Part shown: piece after piece, positions 24,567 through 32,662 of the stretch
Position numbering within the stretch: position 1 is the stretch's first letter
How the letters are laid out: every line of letters starts with the position of its first letter
Source of the DNA: Nostoc foliaceum FACHB-393
Lineage (GTDB): Bacteria; Cyanobacteriota; Cyanobacteriia; Cyanobacteriales; Nostocaceae
Direction of reading: 5' to 3'
Assembly: GCF_014698505.1 (NCBI RefSeq)
Contig: NZ_JACJTD010000061.1
Span: forward strand, 1-38,645
Length of the DNA: 38,645 bases
Position numbers and translations under genes: made by a program
The notes under the pieces: generated by a model
Seen by the model: only the letters and a program-made list of their open reading frames with translations
Told to the model about the DNA's origin: nothing
Databases searched by the model: none

Positions 24567-25584
24567 ATGGAAAAACAGCAACTTATAAAATTGCTAATTG
24601 GTGATTTTACTTGGCAAAGATTGCTTCAATCTTTAATATTTATTTATATATTTTTTAGCGGATATGTATACCTTCGGGCAGATAGCATGATTTTTCTGTC
24701 TCAACCTTCTAGCTATCAGGATAATCCTGGAATTATTAAGTTAAAAAGTGGGTCAAATACAAATATCTCAGCTACATACTTATTGAACAATAAAGCTAAT
24801 TATACTATTCTTTATTCTCATGGTAATTCCGAAGATTTAGGAGATATCAAACAGATATTAGAAAAATTATACACCTGGGGTTTTAGTGCCTTTGCTTATG
24901 ATTATCGTGGTTATGGTACGAGTCAAGGAAAGGCAACAGAAAGTCACGCATATGAAGATATCAATAGCGCTTACAATTATTTGACCCAAAATTTAAAAAT
25001 ATTACCTGAAAAATTATAGTTTTAGAGGATGTTTGAAAAGTCCTGTTGTTGGTAGCAAAAAGTTTTATATCCCCCTAAATCCCCCTTAAAAAAGGGGGAC
25101 TTTGATTCCGGTTCCCCCCTTAAAAAGGGGGGCTAGGGGGGATCAAGAGGTGCTGAAAATCACAGCTAACCACTTTTCAAACAACCTCTTAGGGCGTTCG
25201 GTTGGCGGTGGTTCTGCTGTAAACTTAGCAATGCAGAAACCAGTAGCTGGTTTAATTATTGAAAGTTCGTTTATTTCCGCTTTTCAAGTAATAGTACCAT
25301 TTCGAATTTTACCTTTTGATAAATTTCCCAATCTAGAGAATATCAAAAAAGTAAAATGCCCAATCTTAGTGATTCATGGAAAAGCAGATGAGATTATTCC
25401 TTTTGCTCATGGAGAAAAGCTGTTCAATGCTGCAATATCGCCAAAACTTTCTTTGTGGGTTGAAGAGGCAAATCATAATGATTTATTCTGGGTAGCTGAA
25501 GAAAAGTATCAGAAAACTTTGCAAGAGTTTACTAAGCTTGTAAAGGCAAATCAGCAATTACCTCATTATACTAGTCTGCTTTAA
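24567..25584 (+). pseudogene. Alpha/beta hydrolase broken by frameshift and MITE
   Basis: A membrane-anchored alpha/beta hydrolase (BEM46/ABHD-like) in two pieces. The first (24567-25019) has an N-terminal hydrophobic anchor, LYSHGNSEDLGD (oxyanion loop) and FAYDYRGYGTSQGKA. The second (from about 25192 to 25584) starts at the nucleophile elbow GRSVGGGSAVN and has LVIHGKADEIIPF (acid) and EANHNDLF (His). A 164-bp MITE (25025-25188) lies between. Removing it gives GTTTTA joined to GGGCGTTCG, but the frame then also needs one more A in the run at 25009-25013 to read LPEKIIVLGRSVGG. Both lesions inactivate the gene unless the missing A is a base-calling error. Confidence 0.85.
25022..25191. mobile_element. 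164-bp MITE with TTA target duplication
   Basis: Ends GAGGATGTTTGAAAAGT and ACTTTTCAAACAACCTC (element 25025-25188) are imperfect inverted repeats, flanked by TTA on both sides (25022-25024 and 25189-25191). The interior holds long C-run/G-run palindromes (CCCCCTTAAAAAAGGGGG, and CCCCCCTTAAAAAGGGGGG). It is inserted in the alpha/beta hydrolase gene. No coding capacity. Confidence 0.85.
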
Positions 25585-25774
25585 CCCTCTTAAATACAAT
25601 ACAATTCACTTAAGCTTTTCTTCCTTATAAGATTGAGTATAATTTCATAAGCTCAGTATGTAAAAAGATCATCGGCCTTCATCCTCTTCATTTAAGCGTT
25701 CGCGTAGCGTTTCGTAGAGAAGAGAGGAAATATGCCAGCAGGGATATCTGCCAAATCTAACTACTAGATAGATT

Positions 25775-25880
25775 TATAGCGGTTCCCACTCAGATGCGGT
25801 ACAACATTATATCGCCAAGTGTAGGGGCACGGCAGTGCCGTGCCCCTACGGTTGTAACTCACATAAACGAGAACCGTTAA
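25775..25880. mobile_element. Complete MITE (GCGGTTC family)
   Basis: About 106 bp. Left end TATAGCGGTTCCCACTCAGA, right end CATAAACGAGAACCGTTAA, with inverted core GCGGTTC/GAACCG. The centre is a palindrome of GTAGGGGCACGGC and GCCGTGCCCCTAC arms. Halves of the same element occur at 8578-8643 and 18446-18496, and a diverged copy at 27875-28000. Confidence 0.8.
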
Positions 25881-25907
25881 TTGCTATGTGTTTTCTAGTA
25901 AATTACT

Positions 25908-26025
25908 AGCCAGTTGTAACGAAGCGATGACCGAGCGCTGTAAGTTGCCTGAGAAGATATTCTACAGCGTTGGGTCAACAACTGGCGGTTTGTGGAGGTA
26001 CTGAGGCATAAGGTAAACCAGTCCT
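25908..26025 (+). ncRNA. Structured element copy A (candidate RNA)
   Basis: Outer arms CCAGTTGT (25910-25917) and ACAACTGG (25978-25985) enclose a 15-bp stem TGACCGAGCGCTGTA / TACAGCGTTGGGTCA (25928-25942, 25963-25977) with one mismatch and one wobble. Downstream GGAGGTA and CCAGT (26018-26022) also occur in copy B. ACTGG (25981-25985) could pair either with the left CCAGT (25910-25914) or the right CCAGT, giving two exclusive folds. No protein frame. Strand is assigned by analogy with the flanked gene. Confidence 0.45.
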
Positions 26026-26301
26026 CGTGTAACCTTTGGGCTGTCCCGTTCTCTTGATATCTCATTTAAACTGCAAAACAGAGACTTGTAATGCCAAATT
26101 GGCAGAATCTTTTTGTCTTTAGCTGAAGTGCCACCATCACTGCAATTTTTCTTTAAGGGCGAATCGAAAGAATCGAAGGCAGTATAGGAAACTCTGCTAG
26201 TTCAATAGAGAACTTTTAGTAAAGTTCGTTAAGCACGTACAATTTAGATCGGTTGTTACACACACCAGTCTGATTGTGATTAGTCATAATGTAGTGTAGT
26301 G

Positions 26302-26317
26302 GTGCAATATATTGCAC
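26302..26317. promoter_or_regulatory. Perfect 16-bp palindrome before the 60-aa gene
   Basis: GTGCAATATATTGCAC is a perfect palindrome ending 30 bp before the ATG at 26348. It could be an operator for a dimeric regulator or a leader hairpin. The ribosome site GAGGT lies between it and the start. Confidence 0.5.
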
Positions 26318-26347
26318 TGTTACAAAAGCTAAATACAGAGGTAAACT

Positions 26348-26530
26348 ATGTTTCCTTTTTGGGGTAATGCCTGTTATGGAAGCGAACCCATTTCGCACAA
26401 AGCTAGCTTAGAGCGGAAATTAAAATTCTTGATTTGGATGCGAGATGATTTAGAGTCGAAACTAGCTGGCATTAATGCTTCTATTGAGACCATTCGGCAG
26501 CAAATAGAACGCTCAGACTCAGCCGCTTAG
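26348..26530 (+). CDS. 60-aa unknown protein, likely short coiled coil
   Basis: I do not recognise a family. The N-terminus (MFPFWGNACYGSEPIS) is aromatic and Gly-rich; residues about 17-56 form a continuous predicted helix with heptad-like spacing (LERKLKFLIWMRDDLESKL, then INASIETIRQQIERS). The ATG has GAGGT nine bases upstream and a perfect palindrome further up. The gene is flanked by two copies of a hairpin element, one ~325 bp before it and one starting about 40 bp after its stop. A role as a small partner or regulatory peptide is possible but unsupported. The good ribosome site and palindrome make a real gene likely. Confidence 0.65.
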   Translation: MFPFWGNACYGSEPISHKASLERKLKFLIWMRDDLESKLAGINASIETIRQQIERSDSAA

Positions 26531-26567
26531 GATTTAGTTCTTGCAGACTTTGTACTTAAGCCGATTG

Positions 26568-26690
26568 TAACTTCTTTGTGACTGGGCGCTGTAAATTGGC
26601 CGCATCAGTGTTGTAGGTCTTTGTACAGCGCTCTGTCATTAACTGGTGCACAAAAGAGGTAGTTTTGAAAAAGAAAGCCCAGTCTTTTGC
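26568..26690 (+). ncRNA. Structured element copy B (candidate RNA)
   Basis: A 15-bp stem TGACTGGGCGCTGTA / TACAGCGCTCTGTCA (26579-26593, 26624-26638), followed by AACTGG, AGAGGTA and CCCAGTC at the same spacing as copy A. Compared with copy A, stem position 6 is G-C here versus a G/G mismatch there, and position 8 is G-C versus G-U, so pairing is kept while sequence changes. It begins ~40 bp after the 60-aa gene stop. Confidence 0.45.
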
Positions 26691-26711
26691 GCTGGTAGCT
26701 GGTGGAAATAA

Positions 26712-26732
26712 CCTTGAATAAATAATTCAAGG
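26712..26732. terminator. Hairpin before the pentapeptide-repeat gene
   Basis: CCTTGAAT and ATTCAAGG around AAATA form a perfect 8-bp hairpin. No T-run follows on either strand, so a terminator role is weak; it may be a leader structure of the downstream gene. Confidence 0.35.
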
Positions 26733-26812
26733 CAGAGATAGGTAAGCAGAGTTTAATAATATCTTGAAGTTAGAGCCGTAATCGTCACTTAACGCGCCAA
26801 CACTTAATAGAA

Positions 26813-27508
26813 ATGAAAAATATTATCTCGATTGTTTGGAATAGCTGGTTAAAACGGCATGAAGAATCTATTCTACTATTTGACTCAATTGCTGCTGCTA
26901 GTGAGATTGCCCTTATGCTTAACGGTCAGTGGGATGGCTGCAATGGGGTAATAATCGCTAAATGTGATGAGATAGCTGTTAACACTGCTACCAAACTATT
27001 AGAAGCTGCATGGTGTTATCAAGGCGCATCAAAAGCTGTTCTAAACAGAGTAACAACTGATGACGCTTTACGCCGTTATGCAATGGGAGAAAGAAATTTT
27101 ATTAATGCTAATTTCAGGTGTGCAATACTTGCATCAGCAAAACTGAGTGAAATTAACCTAAGTTATGCAAAGTTGAGTTGGGCAGACCTAAGCCAAGCCA
27201 ATCTAAGTAAAGCTGATTTAACGGCAGCAGACCTAAGTGAAGCTAATTTAAGTGGAGCCGACCTGAGTAAGGCATACCTAATGAGGGCTAACCTAACCAA
27301 GGCAAACCTGCAACTAGCTAACCTAAGTGGGGCTAACCTAAGTAGCGCTAACTTAAGTGAAGTTAACCTCACTGATGCAGATTTAACAGGAGTTAATTTA
27401 TCACTAGCAGACCTCAGAGGGGCAAATTTTCACTTCTGCAATTTGAGTGGGGCTAACTTAACAGGTGCCAAATTGATTGAAAGTGACTTGGCTTTTGCTA
27501 GAAAATAA
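26813..27508 (+). CDS. Pentapeptide-repeat protein
   Basis: A 231-residue protein. Residues 1-95 form a non-repeat N-terminal part (IISIVWNSWLKRHEESILLF ... RYAMGERNF). Residues about 98-228 are some 25 tandem A(D/N)Lxx pentapeptides (NLSKADLTAADLSEANLSGA), which fold as a right-handed quadrilateral beta-helix. Such proteins are abundant in filamentous cyanobacteria; known functions include DNA mimicry and heterocyst glycolipid export (HglK), neither of which is indicated here. There is no signal peptide. It follows the structured element copy B by 120 bp. Confidence 0.88.
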   Translation: MKNIISIVWNSWLKRHEESILLFDSIAAASEIALMLNGQWDGCNGVIIAKCDEIAVNTATKLLEAAWCYQGASKAVLNRVTTDDALRRYAMGERNFINANFRCAILASAKLSEINLSYAKLSWADLSQANLSKADLTAADLSEANLSGADLSKAYLMRANLTKANLQLANLSGANLSSANLSEVNLTDADLTGVNLSLADLRGANFHFCNLSGANLTGAKLIESDLAFARK

Positions 27509-27653
27509 GCACATCTAGAGGCGATTAGAATTAGGTTAGGCGTACCCGCCAGCTGTAGGCTTCACTAAAGATTTTCTCGACTAAAGTGCTTACTACAAAG
27601 CGTTTTTTATGTATGCCTATCTACTTAACAATCGGTTAAAACTTGAAGCTGCA

Positions 27654-27678
27654 TAAAAAAAGTCCGCTTTCGCGGACT
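27654..27678 (-). terminator. Rho-independent terminator, minus strand
   Basis: AGTCCGC and GCGGACT around TTTC (27661-27678) are preceded on the plus strand by seven A, i.e. followed by seven U on the minus-strand transcript. No minus-strand gene ends nearby: the aldo/keto reductase stop is ~515 bp away, with a MITE between. Confidence 0.8.
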
Positions 27679-27874
27679 ATGGACATTGGATAAGGTTAAG
27701 TTGTCACCAAGAGTGTCTACAAGATGTTAGACTCAATATTCATTCTTTCTTAGAAAACTTTAAAAATCAAGATCCTCAGAACAAATATTAGGACATAACT
27801 CCTTGATTTAAGTCTTTTTAAAATATTATCTAAAAATAGTTTTTACGAAATTTTAATTACGAATATAGTTGAGA

Positions 27875-28000
27875 TATAGCGATTCTCATTTAAATGATGT
27901 ACACCTTTAGGGGCAAGGCATTGCCGTGCCCTTACGAGTATCGATGTTCATCTGTGGTTAATTCTTTTTTCTGTACCTTACCCATGCAATAACCGCTATA
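27875..28000. mobile_element. Diverged MITE (GCGGTTC family)
   Basis: Left end TATAGCGATTCTCATTTAAA, right end AATAACCGCTATA, with central imperfect palindrome AGGGGCAAGGCATTGCCGTG. Longer (about 126 bp) and less regular than the copy at 25775. Confidence 0.7.
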
Positions 28001-28194
28001 AAACCTATTTTTGACAATACACTCGCTAAAACAGCACTTTATTTGAATCGGAAAAGAGTAAGTTATATTATTAGTTAATCAGACATAATTAAGATATTTA
28101 TGTCTGAATCTGTGTAAAATCCAAGTATTTTCCTTCTCAGATTTAAACCAAATTTTTGCAATGATTCATATTCAAATTCAGTAACCTTGAAATT

Positions 28195-29202
28195 TTACTT
28201 AGTTTGAAAGATATTCTGTACCATTTTTTTGTCTACATTCGCCGCCGCCTTATCCAACTCTGCAATCTCACTGGCATTTAATTGCCAACCCAATGCACCA
28301 ATATTCTCCCTTGCTTGTTCCACGCTCTTTGCTCCAGGGATGGGAATGGTTCCTTTACAGATGCACCAATTAATTGCTACCTGTGACATAGTTTTGTTTC
28401 TGGACTGTGCTACCTCTTGCAAAGTTGCCAAAAGTGATCCGCCAGCAGAAGCCGCTCCGCTTCTACGCATTCCTGGCAATATCTGCCTAAACAGCAGACC
28501 TCGGATGCCTTTGGGCAAAGGCCCTTGCTCAGAGTATTTTCCTGTCAGTAGCCCCAAAGCCAGAGGGCTGTAGGCAATCAATTTAATTCCCAACTCATCA
28601 CAAAGGTCTTTAAGCTTTAGTTGGGTGACAGGATATGTAGACAACAGAGAGTATTGAACTTGCAGAGTAGTAATAGGAACGCCTCGTTCAGCAAACTTTT
28701 TCTGCACTTGCTTAAGCCGCTGAGGCCCAAAATTAGATAGTCCTACTCCCTTAACTAGTCCTTGCTCATAAAGATCGGCAAGACCATCTAACAGCCCTCC
28801 CTCTTGCCAAGGAGCATAGTTTGCTGTCGACCAGTGCATCTGTACCAAATCTACGTTTCTTCCCAGGCGTTGGGCAGATGACTTGCAAGCCCTTACCATT
28901 GAATGACGTGTCCATCTCCACGGGTAAGCAGCAAGCTTAGTAGCAATACAAATATTGTCTTTGCCTGAACCTACATATTCTCGGCTGAATCGTCCCAAGA
29001 GTAGCTCACTTCGTCCATTCAATCTCCCTGTTCCGTAAGAATCACCTGTATCAAATAAAGTCACACCGTTGCTTACACAAAGGTTAAACACCGCTTGCAA
29101 CTGGTCATCCATACTTTCGTTATATCCCCAAAGTAGTTGGTTGCCCCAGGCCCAAGTCCCGCAGCCCATGCTTGGGAGGGAGAGTTTTTGGAGAGTCTGC
29201 AT
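28195..29202 (-). CDS. Aldo/keto reductase
   Basis: NADPH-dependent aldo/keto reductase (335 aa), single-domain TIM barrel. The catalytic tetrad is visible: Asp and Tyr in LFDTGDSYGTGRLNG, Lys in CIATKLAAYPWRW, His in LVQMHWSTANY. The cofactor-binding C-terminal half has LIAYSPLALGLLTGKY and TIPIPGAKSVEQARENIGAL. It belongs to the bacterial/chloroplast AKR branch (pyridoxal-reductase or perakine-reductase-like); substrate unknown. It is monocistronic as far as seen. Confidence 0.9.
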   Translation of the reverse strand: MQTLQKLSLPSMGCGTWAWGNQLLWGYNESMDDQLQAVFNLCVSNGVTLFDTGDSYGTGRLNGRSELLLGRFSREYVGSGKDNICIATKLAAYPWRWTRHSMVRACKSSAQRLGRNVDLVQMHWSTANYAPWQEGGLLDGLADLYEQGLVKGVGLSNFGPQRLKQVQKKFAERGVPITTLQVQYSLLSTYPVTQLKLKDLCDELGIKLIAYSPLALGLLTGKYSEQGPLPKGIRGLLFRQILPGMRRSGAASAGGSLLATLQEVAQSRNKTMSQVAINWCICKGTIPIPGAKSVEQARENIGALGWQLNASEIAELDKAAANVDKKMVQNIFQTK

Positions 29203-29449
29203 CTTTGCTCTCTGTAAATTGCCTTATTAATTATCAGGCATATAGTAGGCATTAACGCGCCAGTAGCATGATTACTAAGCAAATGAGGAGAACCTTTTAG
29301 CAATAGTGCAACGTTACCTATTTTGTTTTAAAAATTTACAAAGGTTTGGGAGGTTCTCCAAAGTAGCGAGCCTACTTTATTATTGGGTAAACTTAGCCCA
29401 AGCACATATATTTTTAATCGGTTGCTAAAAGAGCGATTAGCACCAACCA

Positions 29450-29953
29450 TTAGGATATTGTCGAATTTGCAAGGAGCCAAGCTTTCTGAGTCCATGCATT
29501 ATTAAATAACCCAGCCTCTGGTACTTCTAATTCAAATGAATGAGGTGGTGATTTTAGCAATAAGGGCGAACCTTTATCATGAGCTTCAACTAAATTAACT
29601 ATCCAGGGAAGAAAGTCTAAGATTTCTTTTGGTAGTACAGTTAATTCAAAGTCCCACACCAAATTAAGACCTCGGCAGACTTGTCCTTTTCTAAACGTCG
29701 TGACTCTACCAGCACTCTTATTAATAGCTAGTCGAAGAATAAATGGGCGGAATGGGACAAATTCATCAGGTGCTGTATAAGCATATACATTTACATAATT
29801 CAGTCTCTGCCTATGATCCATCCAAGATGCGATCGGTGAATTACTACTATAAGATGTACCAGTTATGAGCACTGGCATATCCATCGCAGCAGCAAAGTTA
29901 GAGTAGAACTCACGCCTTAGTTCGCTAACAATATGTTTAGCTTCTGGGTTCAT
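29450..29953 (-). CDS. Unrecognised 167-aa protein
   Basis: I do not recognise a family. The sequence is compact and soluble-looking with mixed alpha/beta character: SELRREFYSNFAAAMDMPVL, NYVNVYAYTAPDEFVPFRPF, LNLVWDFELTVLPKEILDFL and VEAHDKGSPLLLKSPPHSFE. No signal peptide or metal motif. It has a standard ATG and codon use like its neighbours. The aldo/keto reductase lies 247 bp downstream on the same strand, too far to presume an operon. Confidence 0.7.
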   Translation of the reverse strand: MNPEAKHIVSELRREFYSNFAAAMDMPVLITGTSYSSNSPIASWMDHRQRLNYVNVYAYTAPDEFVPFRPFILRLAINKSAGRVTTFRKGQVCRGLNLVWDFELTVLPKEILDFLPWIVNLVEAHDKGSPLLLKSPPHSFELEVPEAGLFNNAWTQKAWLLANSTIS

Positions 29954-30330
29954 GGTTACTACACCTGTTACAAAAATGAGCGCATGGCTTCATAAGAGAT
30001 AGAGATTATCAATTGTGGAAACTTCTCTTACGCTGTTTATCCTTAGCAATTGCTTTGCTTTTGAGCTTTTGCAGAGGCGTTTCAAAGTGTCGGTGCTTTC
30101 TGATATCTGGAAAAACCCCCGTCTTGGATACTTCTCGCTTAAATCAACGTAAGTCCGATTCAATCCCTTCATTTTTGCCTAGTATTATTTGCGCCATATT
30201 ATAATTTCTACTAAATTGACTTAGTTTGTGGTTAGGTTGTGGTAAATGCTCCAGTCAACCAAAGCACAAAAAAAAGGCAGACGCCTTGTCTGCCCTCAAG
30301 ACTGTAGAGTTAAATTATTAGTTTTAAACC
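29954..30330. other. Intergenic region without supported gene
   Basis: Two ~60-codon frames overlap here on opposite strands (29990-30172 minus, 30013-30204 plus); neither has a ribosome site or recognisable domain. The right part holds the terminator of the RRM gene. Confidence 0.5.
30268..30294 (-). terminator. Rho-independent terminator of the RRM gene
   Basis: GGCAGAC and GTCTGCC around GCCTT (30276-30294), with eight A on the plus strand before it, i.e. a U-run on the minus transcript. It lies 37 bp beyond the RRM stop. Confidence 0.9.
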
Positions 30331-30633
30331 TTAATAGCGGCGAGAGGAACCACCATCACCACCTCGTCTACCGCCAGAGGAACCTCCGTCTGTTTTGGGT
30401 TTGGCTTTATTGACTTTTAAGCTCCTACCCATCCACTCAGCAGTATCAAGGGCCTCAATCGCTGCTGTTTCTTGTGCGTCTGATTCCATTTCTACAAAGC
30501 CGAAGCCTCTCATCCGACCTGTTTCTCGGTCGATAGGCAATTGAACATTTTTTACCGTTCCATATTCTGCAAAGACGTGCCGGAGGTCATCTTCTTTAAC
30601 CTCATAAGATAGGTTACCGACGTAAATTGACAT
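30331..30633 (-). CDS. RRM-type glycine-rich RNA-binding protein
   Basis: A 100-residue single-RRM protein of the cyanobacterial Rbp family, often cold-induced and involved in mRNA binding or localisation. RNP2 is IYVGNLSY (about 3-10) and RNP1 RGFGFVEM (about 42-49); the C-terminus is a short Gly/Arg/Ser tail (SSGGRRGGDGGSSRRY), as in the glycine-rich cold-type members. GGAGA lies about eight bases before the ATG. It is followed by a clear terminator, so monocistronic; the leader upstream (30634-30700) is a candidate for temperature control, by analogy only. Confidence 0.92.
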   Translation of the reverse strand: MSIYVGNLSYEVKEDDLRHVFAEYGTVKNVQLPIDRETGRMRGFGFVEMESDAQETAAIEALDTAEWMGRSLKVNKAKPKTDGGSSGGRRGGDGGSSRRY

Positions 30634-31032
30634 AAGAATGTCTCCAGAATCAGGGGGTGTAGAGATTTAGATCCGGAGAGGTCTGTAATACAAGTATATA
30701 TAAAAACAAACTGCACAGCCGAATTTAATCTTCCATAAATACCTTAACATAAATTGAGAAGTTATGTTCATAAGCAACACTATACCTATGTGTTGATCTA
30801 AATACTCGGACAGTTGGCGAAACTCTTTTAAAATCAATCTATCAGCGATCGCACTGAATTTGAGGTCACTAAAAAAAATCAATTACTGAATTTCTTTCTT
30901 TTCAAATAGTATTAGTATTTTTTAAATTTTATTCACTCAAAATTTCGAGGGAGTGTAATTAAATAAAACCAGTGCGATCGCTTGTAACGTAAAATTAATT
31001 TCCATCCGGCATTTGCTAACACCTTGACGCCC
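30634..31032. other. Divergent region RRM gene / ilvA
   Basis: About 400 AT-rich bases holding two divergent promoters. A 71-codon minus-strand frame (30667-30882) has no family features. I see no further structure. Confidence 0.5.
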
Positions 31033-32544
31033 ATGTTTTGCGACTACCTCATCCAAATTCTCACTGCCCGTGTGTACGATGTTGCCCAGGAAACACCACT
31101 GGAGTATGCTCCAAATTTGTCTGCGCGGCTAAATAATCAACTCCTGCTGAAACGTGAGGATATGCAGTCAGTATTTTCCTTTAAACTGCGGGGTGCTTAT
31201 AACAAGATGGTGCAACTGCCAGCAGATATATTAGCGCAGGGTGTAATTGCAGCGTCTGCGGGTAACCATGCTCAGGGAGTTGCCCTTGCAGCCAATCGCT
31301 TGGGAACTAAAGCGATTATCGTCATGCCAATAACTACACCCCAAGTCAAGGTAGACGCGGTTAGAATGAGGGGCGGAGCAGTCGTGTTACATGGAAACAC
31401 CTACGACGATGCTTATAGCTATGCCCGTGAATTAGAAGTAGAAAAAGGATTGACCTTTATTCATCCCTTTGATGATCCCCATGTAATTGCTGGACAGGGA
31501 ACAATTGGGATGGAAATTTTACGACAATATCAGCAACCCATCCATGCAATTTTTGTAGCGATTGGAGGGGGCGGATTAATTTCTGGGATTGGTGCATATG
31601 TAAAACGCTTGCGTCCCGAAATCAAGATTATTGGCGTTGAACCAGTAGATGCTGATGCTATGTCTCAATCGCTAAAAGCCGGACATCGGGTGCGCTTGTC
31701 CCAAGTGGGGTTATTTGCTGATGGCGTAGCGGTGCGAGAAGTAGGTGAAGAAACCTTCCGTTTATGTCAGCAGTATGTAGATGAAATTATTTTGGTGGAT
31801 ACAGACGATACTTGTGCTGCGATTAAAGACGTGTTTGAGGATACGCGCTCCATTCTAGAACCAGCTGGTGCATTAGCGATCGCAGCGGCCAAAGCCTATA
31901 CAGAACGAGAACAAATCGAGGGACAAACCTTAATTGCTGTAGCTTGCGGTGCAAACATGAATTTTGATCGCCTCCGCTTTGTGGCAGAACGGGCAGAGTT
32001 GGGCGAACGCCGCGAAGCGATCTTTGCAGTCACAATTCCTGAGGAACGGGGAAGTATTCGCCAGTTTTGTGAATGTATTGGCAAACGTAATCTTACCGAG
32101 TTTAATTATCGCATTGCCGATCAAAAAACAGCCCATATTTTTGTCGGTGTGCAAATTCAAAATCGTGCTGATGCTGCCAAAATGGTAGAAAACTTTGAAG
32201 CTCAAGGATTTGAAACTCTTGATTTAACGGATGACGAACTAACTAAATTACATCTGCGCCACATGGTGGGTGGGCACTCTCCCCTGGCTCACAATGAATT
32301 GCTCTATCGTTTTGAGTTTCCCGAACGTCCCGGTGCATTGATGAAGTTTGTTACTTCCATGAGTCCCGACTGGAATATTAGTCTTTTTCACTACCGCAAC
32401 AATGGCGCAGACTACGGTCGAATCGTTGTTGGTATCCAGGTTCCCCCCCACGAGATGGAAGAGTGGCAAGCTTTTCTCGATAACCTGGGCTATCGCTATT
32501 GGGATGAAAACAAGAATCCGGCATACAAGCTGTTTTTGGGATAG
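31033..32544 (+). CDS. ilvA: Threonine ammonia-lyase, biosynthetic (IlvA)
   Basis: Converts threonine to 2-oxobutanoate, the first step of isoleucine synthesis. The N-terminal PLP fold carries the Schiff-base Lys in SVFSFKLRGAYNKM, the Asn loop ASAGNHAQGVALA and the phosphate-binding GGGGLISGIG. Two ACT-like regulatory repeats follow: EAIFAVTIPEERGSIRQFCE and LLYRFEFPERPGALMKFVTS, the second ending at ALMKFVTSM. The two-ACT plan is that of isoleucine-inhibited IlvA. The length (503 aa) is normal. The ATG at 31033 is chosen over an in-frame TTG 9 bp upstream. Monocistronic. Confidence 0.95.
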   Translation: MFCDYLIQILTARVYDVAQETPLEYAPNLSARLNNQLLLKREDMQSVFSFKLRGAYNKMVQLPADILAQGVIAASAGNHAQGVALAANRLGTKAIIVMPITTPQVKVDAVRMRGGAVVLHGNTYDDAYSYARELEVEKGLTFIHPFDDPHVIAGQGTIGMEILRQYQQPIHAIFVAIGGGGLISGIGAYVKRLRPEIKIIGVEPVDADAMSQSLKAGHRVRLSQVGLFADGVAVREVGEETFRLCQQYVDEIILVDTDDTCAAIKDVFEDTRSILEPAGALAIAAAKAYTEREQIEGQTLIAVACGANMNFDRLRFVAERAELGERREAIFAVTIPEERGSIRQFCECIGKRNLTEFNYRIADQKTAHIFVGVQIQNRADAAKMVENFEAQGFETLDLTDDELTKLHLRHMVGGHSPLAHNELLYRFEFPERPGALMKFVTSMSPDWNISLFHYRNNGADYGRIVVGIQVPPHEMEEWQAFLDNLGYRYWDENKNPAYKLFLG

Positions 32545-32547
32545 GTG

Positions 32548-32658
32548 GGGAGTGGAGAAGAAGCAGGGGAGCAGGGGGCAAGGGGCAAGGGGGAGAATAA
32601 TAAAATTACCTCTTTCCCCTCTGCTCCCTGCCCCCTGCCCCTCTGCCTCTTCCCCTGC
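32548..32658. repeat. Long G-rich/C-rich inverted repeat after ilvA
   Basis: GGGGAGCAGGGGGCAAGGGG is mirrored downstream by CTGCTCCCTGCCCCCTGCCC. The arms (about 32560-32595 and 32612-32650) can fold into a long hairpin between convergent ilvA and the next gene, possibly acting as a bidirectional terminator. The same heptamer-type repeat class recurs in the window. Confidence 0.75.
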
Positions 32659-32662
32659 CAAT

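Larger units (their letters stand above)
27509..28194. other. Long intergenic region with MITE and terminator
   Basis: No protein gene is convincing in these 686 bases. They hold a minus-strand terminator hairpin (27654-27678) and a diverged MITE (27875-28000); the rest is AT-rich. Confidence 0.5.

Noticed and set aside
25908..26690. NsiR1-type tandem sRNA
   Set aside because: NsiR1 copies form a tight tandem array upstream of hetF; these are two copies ~650 bp apart around a different gene.
27163..27372. 69-codon minus-strand ORF of RLALLRSA repeats
   Set aside because: Antisense shadow of the pentapeptide repeats.
29990..30204. Two overlapping ~60-codon ORFs on opposite strands
   Set aside because: No ribosome sites or recognisable motifs; opposite-strand overlap suggests chance.
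30667..30882. 71-codon minus-strand ORF upstream of the RRM gene
   Set aside because: AT-rich leader sequence with poor start and no motif.
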